DNA from: Alteromonadaceae bacterium UBA2620
Lineage (GTDB): Bacteria > Pseudomonadota > Gammaproteobacteria > Enterobacterales > Alteromonadaceae
Reading direction: 5' to 3'
Assembly: GCA_002339125.1 (NCBI GenBank)
Contig: DDJQ01000075.1
Coordinates: forward strand, 21,121-40,810
Length of the DNA: 19,690 nt
Shown piece by piece: positions 12,987-19,690 of the stretch. The first letter of the stretch is position 1, and every line of letters begins with the position of its first letter. The position numbers were made by a program, and so were the translations under genes. Below the pieces are notes generated by a model, which saw only the letters and a list, made by a program, of their open reading frames with translations, searched no databases and was not told where the DNA came from.

Positions 12987-14534
12987 ATGGCAAACAAGAG
13001 GTTTGAAATGTATCAATATCGACAAATACTCGTTCGGATGCGAATGGGTGAATCTAATCGCGCGATCGCGCAAGCAGGCTTTATGGGGCGCAAAAAAGCT
13101 CAGAAGCTGAGAGAAACTGCTGTTGAACATGGCTGGTTGGATAAGGTGAGTGCTTTGCCAGATAACACCCAACTTGCGGCTGTGCTCAATGTGACGGTGC
13201 ATACGCCATCGTCGTCTGTGTCTTCGGTGCTACCGTTTGCCAATAAGGTCAATCAATGGATTGAGGACGGCGTGCAAGGCAGCACTATCCATACGACCTT
13301 GGTCAATAACCACGGCTTCACCGGCAGTTACTGGGCGGTAAACCGTTATATTAAAAGCGTCATCGCTACTCAACCTGGCAAGGTCTCTACCGTGATGGAG
13401 TTCGAGCCAGGCGATGCGACGCAAGTGGACTTCGGTGCAGGTCCGCTCATCGTCGATACCCGTACCGGCGAAATGCGTAAGACTTGGATATTTATTATGA
13501 CCATGGCATGGAGCCGTCATATGTATGCCGAGTTTATCTGGGACCAAAGTGTTGATACATGGCTATCGTGCCACCGACGCGCCTTTGAATGGTTTAACGG
13601 GGTGCCTAAGCGTGTCGTGATTGATAACCCTAAGTGCGCCATCACCAAAGCCTGCTATCACGACCCCGATGTACAACGAGCTTATGGCGAATGCGCCGAA
13701 GGCTATGGCTTTTTAATTGCGCCATGCCCGGTGCGCGACCCTCAGAAGAAAGGGCGTGTAGAGTCAAACGTCAAGTATGTCAAAAATGCGTTTGTTCCCT
13801 TGCGTGAGTTTAGAAGCTTAGCCGATGCCAATGCCCAATTACGTGAATGGGTGTTAAGTGTGGCCGGTAATCGCGACCATGGTACGACAAGGCGACAACC
13901 CTTAACGCAGTTTAAGGAGATTGAACAAGGTTTACTTACCGCGTTGCCTGACGTCCCGCCCGAGCTGGCAACATGGGCGAAAGTCAAAGTGCATGGTGAT
14001 GGCCATGTGCAATTCCAGCATTGTCGTTACTCAGTGCCATATACCTTAATTAGAGAATCACTGTGGCTTCGCGCCAGTGATACCAGTGTGCGCATTTACC
14101 AAGGGTATGACTTGAAGGCGACCCACGGCAGGTTACGTCACCAAGGTGGCCGCTCCACGGTGCCGGACCATCAACCGCCTGCGGCGCAAGCCTATAACAT
14201 GCAAGACCCACAATATTGCTTAGCCCAATCCGAGAAGATAGGGGAATACTGCCATGTGTTTACCAAACGCCTGTTCGCCAGTCGTGTGCTCGATAACCTA
14301 CGGGCCGCGCAAGGAGTTATCAGTTTAGCCAAACGCTATGGTAATCAGCGTCTTGAGGCCGCGTGTGCCCGTGCCTTGACCTTCGATAACGTGCGCTACA
14401 TTGCGGTGAAGCAAATCCTTGAAAAAGGGCTGGATAGCTTACCGCATCAAGGCGATGCGTTTGACAGTTTAAGCGACAGTTACACCGGCGGTGGTCGCTT
14501 CCACCGTGATCCTAACAAACTCATCCCTCATTAA
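12987..14534 (+). CDS. istA: IS21-family transposase IstA
   Basis: 515-residue DDE transposase that cuts and joins the IS ends. An N-terminal helix-turn-helix lies at about 8-50 (MGESNRAIAQAGFMGRKKAQ) and a second near 85-125. The integrase-core (rve) domain carries Asp148 (ATQVDFG), Asp213 (VVIDNPK) and Glu259 (KGRVESNVKYVK), the complete triad. A C-terminal Mu-type beta domain follows (VQFQHCRYSVP). ATG 12987 is preceded by AAGGAGA at the right distance. Followed by istB after 12 bases. Length is typical. Confidence 0.95.
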   Translation: MANKRFEMYQYRQILVRMRMGESNRAIAQAGFMGRKKAQKLRETAVEHGWLDKVSALPDNTQLAAVLNVTVHTPSSSVSSVLPFANKVNQWIEDGVQGSTIHTTLVNNHGFTGSYWAVNRYIKSVIATQPGKVSTVMEFEPGDATQVDFGAGPLIVDTRTGEMRKTWIFIMTMAWSRHMYAEFIWDQSVDTWLSCHRRAFEWFNGVPKRVVIDNPKCAITKACYHDPDVQRAYGECAEGYGFLIAPCPVRDPQKKGRVESNVKYVKNAFVPLREFRSLADANAQLREWVLSVAGNRDHGTTRRQPLTQFKEIEQGLLTALPDVPPELATWAKVKVHGDGHVQFQHCRYSVPYTLIRESLWLRASDTSVRIYQGYDLKATHGRLRHQGGRSTVPDHQPPAAQAYNMQDPQYCLAQSEKIGEYCHVFTKRLFASRVLDNLRAAQGVISLAKRYGNQRLEAACARALTFDNVRYIAVKQILEKGLDSLPHQGDAFDSLSDSYTGGGRFHRDPNKLIPH

Positions 14535-14546
14535 AAGGACATTAAT

Positions 14547-15332
14547 ATGATTAATCCCATTCCAGAATTATCGCCACTATTAAAACAACTTAGACTATCG
14601 GGTATGACCGATTCACTGGCTCAGCGTAACCGTGAAGCCATCGAACATCAAATGACCTATCCAGAGTTCTTAGCCCTGCTTGTTCAAGATGAGGTGGCCA
14701 GACGTGACCAAAAGAAATATGCCACACGGCTGCGCCGTGCGGGCTTTAAATCCAATAAAACACTGGAAAGCTTCGATTTAAGCAACAACCCAAACCTCAA
14801 TCAAGCCTATGTGAAAGAGTTAGCCACTTGCAGCTTTATTGATGAAAAAGTACCTGTACTCATTGCCGGTCCTTGCGGCACGGGAAAAAGTCATTTAGCC
14901 CAAGCCATTGGTCACTGCGCGGTACAACAAGGCGTGGACGTATTGTTCTTCACTCAAGCAAAACTGCTCGCCAACCTCTATGCAGCAAGAGCCACCAACA
15001 CATATGAAAAGCGCTTCCAAGCGCTGGCAAAGGTGCCACTGCTCATCATAGACGACTTCGGCTTAAAACCACTGAAATCCCCACAAGATGAAGACTTACA
15101 CGACCTAATAGACGAGCGCTACGAACAACACGCGACCATCATCACTAGCAATTTAGACTTCACAGAATGGGGCGATGCCTTCCCAAACAAACTACTCGGG
15201 GCCGCCACACTTGACCGACTAAAACACAACGCATATCGCTTAATCTTAGAAGGAGAAAGTTACCGAAAACTACGCTCAGAAAAAGGAGCAAAAAACCAAC
15301 ATGCTGGACGTAGTGCTAAAAACAGTCAATAA
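14547..15332 (+). CDS. istB: IS21-family helper ATPase IstB
   Basis: 261-residue DnaC/DnaA-like AAA+ ATPase that assembles on target DNA and recruits the IstA complex. Walker A is GPCGTGKSH (108-116), Walker B LLIIDDFG (165-172), with a sensor segment TIITSNLDFTEW near 196-208. ATG 14547 is preceded by AAAAGGAC. It lies 12 bases after istA in the same transcript, the standard IS21 arrangement. Nothing is truncated. Confidence 0.95.
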   Translation: MINPIPELSPLLKQLRLSGMTDSLAQRNREAIEHQMTYPEFLALLVQDEVARRDQKKYATRLRRAGFKSNKTLESFDLSNNPNLNQAYVKELATCSFIDEKVPVLIAGPCGTGKSHLAQAIGHCAVQQGVDVLFFTQAKLLANLYAARATNTYEKRFQALAKVPLLIIDDFGLKPLKSPQDEDLHDLIDERYEQHATIITSNLDFTEWGDAFPNKLLGAATLDRLKHNAYRLILEGESYRKLRSEKGAKNQHAGRSAKNSQ

Positions 15333-15364
15333 TCAACTTGTTTGAGGGTAAAAAGAGCCGGTTT

Positions 15365-15417
15365 AGGTGGCTCCATTAGGCCGCAAATGGGTGGCGCCAT
15401 TAGGGTGCAAATTGACA
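15365..15417. repeat. Right-end transposase-binding repeats of the IS21-type element
   Basis: On the minus strand the right end starts TGTCAATTTGCACC and holds two units 24 bp apart: GGTGCAAA at 15404-15411 and GCCGCAAA at 15380-15387 (plus-strand wording), the same alternating pair as the left end. The right end has fewer copies than the left (two against four). Confidence 0.8.
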
Positions 15418-15755
15418 CCAACGCCCCAAACATCATCAACCGGGACTAATGCGAGCAATCGACGTTGCCGATCTGGATTGGTCAGGTCTACAACCCCCTG
15501 AGTGGCAGGATATTTCTTGGCGGCATGGTTAGCCAGCTTGGCGAGTGTTTTAGTCGGTGCAATGCCTACACAGACGGTGATCCCAATCCAGTGGCCTATG
15601 CGCTCTCGCACTTGTTGTCCGAACTCGACAAGGGATAGGACAGACTCAATACCGGTTAAGTCCAAAAACGCTTCGTCAATGGAGTAAACCTCTACTCGTG
15701 GTGCCATCTCTTCCAAAGTGCGCATCACTCGACTGCTTAAATCTGTATACAGCTA
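15418..15755 (-). pseudogene. rumB: rumB middle part, cut on both sides
   Basis: Minus-strand frame reading E-L-Y-T-D-L-S-S-R-V-M-R, then PRVEVYSIDEAFLDLTG with the catalytic Asp-Glu of Y-family polymerases, KTLAKLANHAAKK and VDDVWGVG, where the IS enters. By comparison with E. coli UmuC it starts at about residue 75. At 15754-15756 the expected Glu codon (GAG) reads TAG: only A-G of the codon remains and foreign DNA begins. The first about 74 codons, the promoter and rumA should lie on the far side of the second island. The apparent ATG at 15728 is an internal Met, not a start. Confidence 0.85.
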
Positions 15756-16162
15756 GTACAGTTGGCTAAGAATTCCCGCTAAAAATAGGCGAGTAAGTGA
15801 GCAACCATTCTGCCGCATGGGTTGCTGGCGTCTAACACCAGAAAAATCACCCAGCCCAACCCGCTGTCTATTTTTTAAGGTGGGCATTCATCTACATGTC
15901 TAATTTTTTACCAATTTGATCGCTAAGATGTACTAATTTGATTACCGAGGGAGACTGACGGACTAATTACTTAGGGGCTTAATCGTACAATCTCCACTCG
16001 ACACCACACAACTCACTTCTGGACATTTCTGAGTTGCATTTTAGCTAATTTAGAAAAACATGAATTAGATAAAGTATGGAAATTTCACTCGCTTTGATGA
16101 TGGTGCTCACTGATAGGGTATTCAAAACTACTGAACCGCTCAATGGCCAATATTGGTTTGCT
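15756..16162. other. Non-coding left terminus of the island
   Basis: About 400 bases without a gene on either strand. Notable structures: the 10-bp palindrome CTGTATACAG (15744-15753) straddling the rumB edge, followed by a second CTAGTACAG; GCAACC/GGTTGC (15801-15806 with 15820-15825); a CTGG/CCAG hairpin beside it; and CCAATATTGG (16147-16156) just past the last gene. It probably contains the recombinase-binding end of the island. Confidence 0.45.
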
Positions 16163-17047
16163 TCAACTGTTTAAGCGCCCATCGATCAACTGATACGCAC
16201 CACTTAAGCAATCATATACATATGCTAACGCAGCAACACGGTTATTTTCATGGGGTTGAATACCTATTTTTGAAGCCCACTTAACTGAAGACCCTTGCTT
16301 CATAAGGGATAAAAAATTCTTTCCAATATCAGTACCAGAATCTCCATAAAGACTAGGTGCACTGTAGTTCCACTCATTTCTAATTGCGCTAGGTAAAGCC
16401 CACCTGTCATTAGATGAAGATACAATATCCTTTAGCAGTTGACATGCTGTATTGTGTTTATCCGATACTTTTATAGGATTGATTAGGCTACTTACATTTG
16501 TCCAAGCGACTTGATGAGGTCTAGCTCCCGTTTTAATGATATCTAGTTTAATTTCATTAAAATTATTACCTTGAGAAGCCATTACAGCAAAGCTACTTGG
16601 GCCATCAATGTTAAACATCGATGATGTACCTGCTTGAGCTGCACTTAATAATCGGGTTTGATCTTCTTCTGTCAGGTTGGTTATGAATTTTCCTGCAATC
16701 CTTGAAATCTCATTGCACATGAAGTAGCAAGCATAATAAGTTGTAACAACACACCATGCAGCTTGTAGATCACCATTAACCTGTTCAGTTAAGTGTTTAA
16801 TTTGGTTTTCTACACGAACTTTTCCAAAGTGAAAGTCCGTTAGAATTGCATTTAGATAGTCACTCATCGGCATGGTAACCTCAAGGCGGCTTGAGTTGAT
16901 CACTTGAACATCTATATCGACAATAGAGCTAACTAGGGCTTTTTTGAAGCTATTAGCCATCGAATAACTTGATGGCTTATCACTTCTTTGGAATCCCAGT
17001 GAAGTAAGCCTGCCTAATACTTCCTTTGATATTTCAGAACTGATCAT
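16163..17047 (-). CDS. Uncharacterised protein, partner of the DGQHR gene
   Basis: 294 residues, no confident family. It starts 2 bases after the DGQHR gene stop, so the two are almost certainly co-translated. Predicted mostly helical. The segment AAWCVVTTYYACYFMCNEISR (about 96-116) resembles the core helix of HEPN or nucleotidyltransferase-partner proteins (the 'YYA-F' pattern), and AIRNEWNYSAPSLYG (about 220-234) is a second conserved-looking patch. A classical R-x4-6-H HEPN motif is not clear. No signal peptide or membrane segment. It is the last gene before the island's left end. It may be the effector of a two-gene defence or modification module; this is speculative. Confidence 0.75.
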   Translation of the reverse strand: MISSEISKEVLGRLTSLGFQRSDKPSSYSMANSFKKALVSSIVDIDVQVINSSRLEVTMPMSDYLNAILTDFHFGKVRVENQIKHLTEQVNGDLQAAWCVVTTYYACYFMCNEISRIAGKFITNLTEEDQTRLLSAAQAGTSSMFNIDGPSSFAVMASQGNNFNEIKLDIIKTGARPHQVAWTNVSSLINPIKVSDKHNTACQLLKDIVSSSNDRWALPSAIRNEWNYSAPSLYGDSGTDIGKNFLSLMKQGSSVKWASKIGIQPHENNRVAALAYVYDCLSGAYQLIDGRLNS

Positions 17048-17049
17048 GA

Positions 17050-18033
17050 TTAAAACAGATCTTGAACCGAGCCAAGTTTGTGGCTATGAATTTCAATTAG
17101 CTCTTGCATTTCATCACTCATTTTCTTGATAGCATCACGGTTTGTGCCTGTATGAATAGCAAAGTTGAATGGTTTTAAACCTTCTAAGACTTCCTTTAGT
17201 GCGGAGGCAGAGTAGCTTTTTGAATACATCATTGAAAGGCCGCAAACTTGTCCAAAGATGCTAAATACAGCTTCAAAATATGCTGCTGTAGTTAGCTTTT
17301 CGCTGCTCCCTAATGTGCTTTCAAGAACACCTTGTACAGCGGAGGTATAGTTTGATAATAGACGTTTTTTATCATCGTAAGCCAAGCTAGATAATGGATG
17401 AACTTTCAATATAGGGTCTAAGGCTGCTTGAAATGGAACATGCGAGATTTTACCTCTAGAACTAGAGGTTGCACTGAGTTTTCCGTAAAGGGGAGAATCA
17501 GGCTCATTTCCAAGCTCATCGAATAATCGGGCTCTAACAGCATCGAGCGAGTCCTCTTCAGCCAAAAACTTTAACAACTCAAGACGAAGTGTTTTAGGCA
17601 CGCCTTTCTGGTTAGAGTTTATATCTATAAAGTATTGAACTTCGTTAGTGTGTTCTAAACCTTTAAAAATACACACGGGTAGTTCAATATCTTGCTCTGC
17701 CAAATGAGCGCCATATAATCGATGCTGACCATCAATAACGAATAAAGAGTTAGGAATCAGTTCCATCGATAATTCAGAATTACTGAATGATATAACTGAG
17801 TTTTCTTGAGCACTCAGAATTACGGCCCCTGGGATTAGATTCCCTGAATCTAAATATTCCGCGATCAGCTTAGCTCGTGGTTCTGACAAATGACGCTGAT
17901 ACCCCTTTTGTGCATCCTCATCTACTCGAGAAACTGTGGCAACTTGCAAAATTTCACTAGCCTTCATTGCCGTAAGGTATAAATCAATATCATCATTACC
18001 TATGCTGAATGCCATTTTATTAATTTGAGTCAT
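17050..18033 (-). CDS. DGQHR-domain protein (DndB-related)
   Basis: 327 residues with the signature Asp-Gly-Gln-His-Arg at 101-105 in LFVIDGQHRLYGAHLA. It is preceded by GYQRHLSEPRAKLIAEYL (45-62) and followed by FIDINSNQKGVPKTLRLELL, the flanking motifs of the DGQHR family. DndB of DNA phosphorothioation systems, a repressor and DNA-binding protein, is the best-known member. ParB/Srx-like folds share the core. Start at ATG 18033, 7 bases after AAGGAC; a preceding TTG is also in frame. No dnd modification or restriction genes are in view, so this is a stand-alone DGQHR protein with one partner. It probably binds or processes nucleic acid or nucleotides; the exact role is unknown. Confidence 0.8.
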   Translation of the reverse strand: MTQINKMAFSIGNDDIDLYLTAMKASEILQVATVSRVDEDAQKGYQRHLSEPRAKLIAEYLDSGNLIPGAVILSAQENSVISFSNSELSMELIPNSLFVIDGQHRLYGAHLAEQDIELPVCIFKGLEHTNEVQYFIDINSNQKGVPKTLRLELLKFLAEEDSLDAVRARLFDELGNEPDSPLYGKLSATSSSRGKISHVPFQAALDPILKVHPLSSLAYDDKKRLLSNYTSAVQGVLESTLGSSEKLTTAAYFEAVFSIFGQVCGLSMMYSKSYSASALKEVLEGLKPFNFAIHTGTNRDAIKKMSDEMQELIEIHSHKLGSVQDLF

Positions 18034-18304
18034 CAATTTAGTCCTTTTTCTTATTTTTTTTTATGATACCAAGAACAACATCTTGTGTCTTAGATTCTGA
18101 AAGTTAAGTCACCCGTTTGTGTAGACAAATTACTGGTATTACAAAAAGTAAGTCAAATGGTGCTTTGGTGAAATGTATTTAAACGCTCACAACACACTTA
18201 GGGGCAGAGGTGAGTTAGAGCAACCTGTCGGACCTAATTGCATCGTGATTTGAATTTGACAGGTTGAGTCCAGACTAATCCAGCTAAGAACATAAGTCTC
18301 GGAG
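18034..18304. other. Intergenic DNA between GmtX-like gene and cargo
   Basis: About 270 bases with no gene. It contains a perfect 9-bp inverted repeat, CAACCTGTC (18221-18229) and GACAGGTTG (18258-18266), with a 28-base spacer, which may be a terminator or binding site. A TATCAT (minus strand, 18063-18068) followed by an A-run could be the cargo promoter -10. The gap separates the conserved mobility genes from the variable cargo. Confidence 0.45.
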
Positions 18305-18841
18305 CTAATCTAGCTTCTCTCGCTTTTTGAATTCTAGAACGTTGCCTGTTGCCCCCGTTGTTTCCACATCGATCATTAACTCAATATGCTTGCATTCTTC
18401 AGGCATATGTTCCCACATAGCAACGGTCATTTGGTGCATTCTCACGGCTTGAGACTTTAAGCGTTTTTTATAATCTCCAAGCTTTTCTTCTTTCTTCTCA
18501 ATTTCTCTCTTAAGCTTTTTGATTTCTTTTTTAGCTTTGTCTAAGTCTTCCTTAGCCTTTATGTGGAGAGGGTGGCCGCGAACCACAGTATCGGACACAT
18601 TGCTTACTCCATGAACACGATTTGCTTCAGCGCTTTCGATCAGCGCTTTTGTTTCTGGATAGCGCCTGGCCGATCCATTCGATAACCCCGCTTCTTTCTC
18701 AACATTAGAAACAACAATTTTAAGCTTGTTGGCTTTAAGCTTTTGTTTCAACTCTCTGTTAATCGGCTTTTGATGAACAAGCCGCGCCAATGCGTCTCTT
18801 AGCTGTCTTTCTGTTGAGCTTAACTCCGCCTTGTCTGTCAT
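18305..18841 (-). CDS. gmtX: GmtX-like small coiled-coil protein of a recombinase trio
   Basis: 178 residues. The N-terminal half has an HTH-like stretch (VSNVEKEAGLSNGSARRYP, about 49-67), suggesting DNA binding. A long basic/acidic coiled coil follows (about 98-135, with repeated K-E and I-K-K-L-K-R-E pattern). It starts 3 bases after the upstream recombinase stop. Position as the last and smallest gene of a leftward trio matches GmtX of Gamma-Mobile-Trio islands and, by architecture, TnpC of Tn554. Probably an accessory factor for recombination. The symbol rests on context plus protein layout, not on a distinctive motif. Confidence 0.6.
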   Translation of the reverse strand: MTDKAELSSTERQLRDALARLVHQKPINRELKQKLKANKLKIVVSNVEKEAGLSNGSARRYPETKALIESAEANRVHGVSNVSDTVVRGHPLHIKAKEDLDKAKKEIKKLKREIEKKEEKLGDYKKRLKSQAVRMHQMTVAMWEHMPEECKHIELMIDVETTGATGNVLEFKKREKLD

Positions 18842-18844
18842 GCC

Positions 18845-19690
18845 TTACGCCTTCCTTGTCGTTTCGATAACCAAATTCAGCACATCTTCTGCAAATTCAT
18901 ACTTTTCATATTTAAATCCTAGATCATCCATGATCGCTTCCGCAGCTTTTACCTGCATAAAGTATTTGGTTGCAGAACTGGAGTTTAATTCATTGTTTTC
19001 TTTTAAAAACTCAACGTTTCTCATTGCGTCCATACGGGAGGATTCGGCATAAACAGCATTTTCAATAAAATCATATTCGCAGTCTACACATTCACTTAAA
19101 TCAATATTGATACGCATTGAACATTGAGTGTTAGTGCAATACATCCCAGGAGCAATAGCATGTAAATGTTCTTTACCGTTGGTCAACCGATCTATCCAGT
19201 AGTCAACCGATAGCTTGCGTTTGCTTACTCCATCTTCAAAATAACTTTCACCTTCGCGACTAATCTCAGCCGCTGCTGCTTGACCTTTACCTCCTGCGAT
19301 ACGCTTACCATTCGCCATTTTTTGATATATGCGAGCAAATATCTCAGCCTGTTGTGTGACTCGTTCTTTTTGTATTTCGCTGTAAAGTTTTTCAAATGAA
19401 TAGGCATTTCGGGCATACCATCGCGTCATTGCCATCGACAAATGCGAAAATTGCTGCTTCAAGGCGGGGAAAGAACACAGCTCATAACCAATTAGGTAGT
19501 ACGCGAGGGAGCGCCGTGTCTGGTGTGGCGAAAAGTGAAATTTATCACCCTGATTAAAAGATGTTTGGGTTGGGTCGGAGGTCTGTAAATGCCCCATATC
19601 TTCTGCTGTAAGTGTAAAATCAAATTTATCGCTGTTAAACCCCGTATTAATTTTAGTGTGTAATGCGTGCGTATTCTGATGTTCTCGATC
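18845..19690 (-). CDS. gmtZ: Tyrosine-recombinase-like GmtZ integrase, N-terminal part outside window
   Basis: The frame stays open to the right edge; 281 residues of the C-terminal part are visible. HFSPHQTRRSLAYYLIG carries the His-x-x-Arg box of tyrosine recombinases, and QFSHLSMAMTRWYARNA carries the second His and the probable nucleophile Tyr. After this comes an unusual extension with two Cys pairs (CTNTQC and CVDC) that look like a zinc-binding site, as in the large recombinase of recombinase-trio elements. The ATG at 19597 is internal. The family assignment to GmtZ is by this layout plus the downstream GmtX-like gene; TnpB of Tn554-type elements is the alternative. Confidence 0.7.
   Translation of the reverse strand, partial: DREHQNTHALHTKINTGFNSDKFDFTLTAEDMGHLQTSDPTQTSFNQGDKFHFSPHQTRRSLAYYLIGYELCSFPALKQQFSHLSMAMTRWYARNAYSFEKLYSEIQKERVTQQAEIFARIYQKMANGKRIAGGKGQAAAAEISREGESYFEDGVSKRKLSVDYWIDRLTNGKEHLHAIAPGMYCTNTQCSMRINIDLSECVDCEYDFIENAVYAESSRMDAMRNVEFLKENNELNSSSATKYFMQVKAAEAIMDDLGFKYEKYEFAEDVLNLVIETTRKA

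Larger units (their letters stand above)
12808..15417 (+). mobile_element. IS21-family insertion sequence in rumB (2,610 bp)
   Basis: Termini are TGTTAATTTGCACC on the left and the inverse TGTCAATTTGCACC on the right, both with the TGT end of IS21 elements. The flanking target duplication is CCAAC (12803-12807 and 15418-15422). It encodes IstA and IstB in the usual tandem. Exact removal of the IS and one CCAAC repairs the rumB frame. Both genes look intact, so the element may still move. Confidence 0.93.
3688..19690. mobile_element. SXT/R391-family ICE, left part (right end outside the window)
   Basis: The prfC junction, a convergent xis/int pair with a 413-residue tyrosine recombinase, the divergent srpM/mobI genes with repeat-rich oriT DNA between them, then the CaCA antiporter, MscS and rumB on the minus strand, give the left-end gene order of SXT/R391 ICEs. 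hipBA is an addition found in some members such as R391. Relaxase, type IV secretion and setCDR genes would lie to the right, beyond the nested insertions. An IS21-family element and a second island interrupt rumB, the family's best-known insertion locus. Confidence 0.88.
15756..19690. mobile_element. GMT-like (recombinase-trio) island inserted in rumB, left part
   Basis: The boundary is defined by the break in rumB at about 15755; the other end is outside the window. All four genes read leftward. The two next to the right edge resemble the GmtZ integrase and GmtX coiled-coil proteins of Gamma-Mobile-Trio islands; GmtY would be upstream, beyond 19690. A Tn554-like trio (TnpA/B/C) is the alternative reading. 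Genes between the trio and the left end are cargo. rumB is the place where SXT carries its resistance-gene block, so the site is a known hotspot. Confidence 0.6.

Noticed and set aside
15363..15417. Apparent C-terminus reading N-L-H-P-N-G-A-T-H-L-R-P-N-G-A-T
   Set aside because: This repeat peptide is the rumB frame running into the transposase-binding repeats of the IS end, not a natural protein sequence.
17050..18033. Part of a DNA phosphorothioation (dnd) operon
   Set aside because: Only the DGQHR signature is shared with DndB; no dndA, C, D or E and no dptFGH-like genes are present in the window.

Overview
The window is the junction between a marine-type gammaproteobacterial chromosome and the left end of an SXT/R391-family integrative and conjugative element (ICE), with further mobile DNA nested inside the ICE. 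Positions 1-3449 are host DNA: a ferulate/hydroxycinnamate degradation operon (vanillin-type aldehyde dehydrogenase, hydroxycinnamoyl-CoA hydratase-lyase, feruloyl-CoA synthetase). After it come a promoter, a foldable leader and the first 22 codons of prfC (release factor 3), which break off at the P-loop. The 5' end of prfC is the classic SXT/R391 attachment site. The ferulate genes, the prfC start and the moderate GC suggest an Alteromonas-like host, but that is inference.

The ICE left end (about 3705-12100, continuing through rumB) has the family order: attL, an added hipBA toxin-antitoxin pair, xis convergent with int, then srpM-srpR-int read leftward as one tightly packed unit. Next is a non-coding stretch of direct and inverted repeats (centromere-like srpC candidate and oriT), then mobI. 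A structured leader with yybP-ykoY (Mn2+) riboswitch signatures follows, with a 51-codon small ORF, a CaCA-type cation antiporter and an MscS channel. Together these genes excise the element (int/xis), nick and transfer it (oriT/mobI; the relaxase is outside the window), partition it (srpMR), and kill or stall cells that lose it (hipBA).

The rumB gene (UmuC-like polymerase V subunit, minus strand) is broken twice. An IS21-family element at 12808-15417 sits inside it with a 5-bp duplication (CCAAC); removing the IS and one copy restores V-W-G-V-G-K-R-L-S in frame. About 340 bp beyond the IS, rumB stops again at about 15755, where a second element begins and runs off the right edge.

That second element is best read as a Gamma-Mobile-Trio (GMT)-type or Tn554-like island: the C-terminal part of a tyrosine-recombinase-like protein (GmtZ-like) and a coiled-coil protein (GmtX-like), followed by two cargo genes, a DGQHR-domain (DndB-related) protein and an uncharacterised 294-residue protein. 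GMT islands are known carriers of anti-phage systems. This two-gene cargo is the best candidate in the window for an undescribed system; its function is not demonstrated by the sequence.
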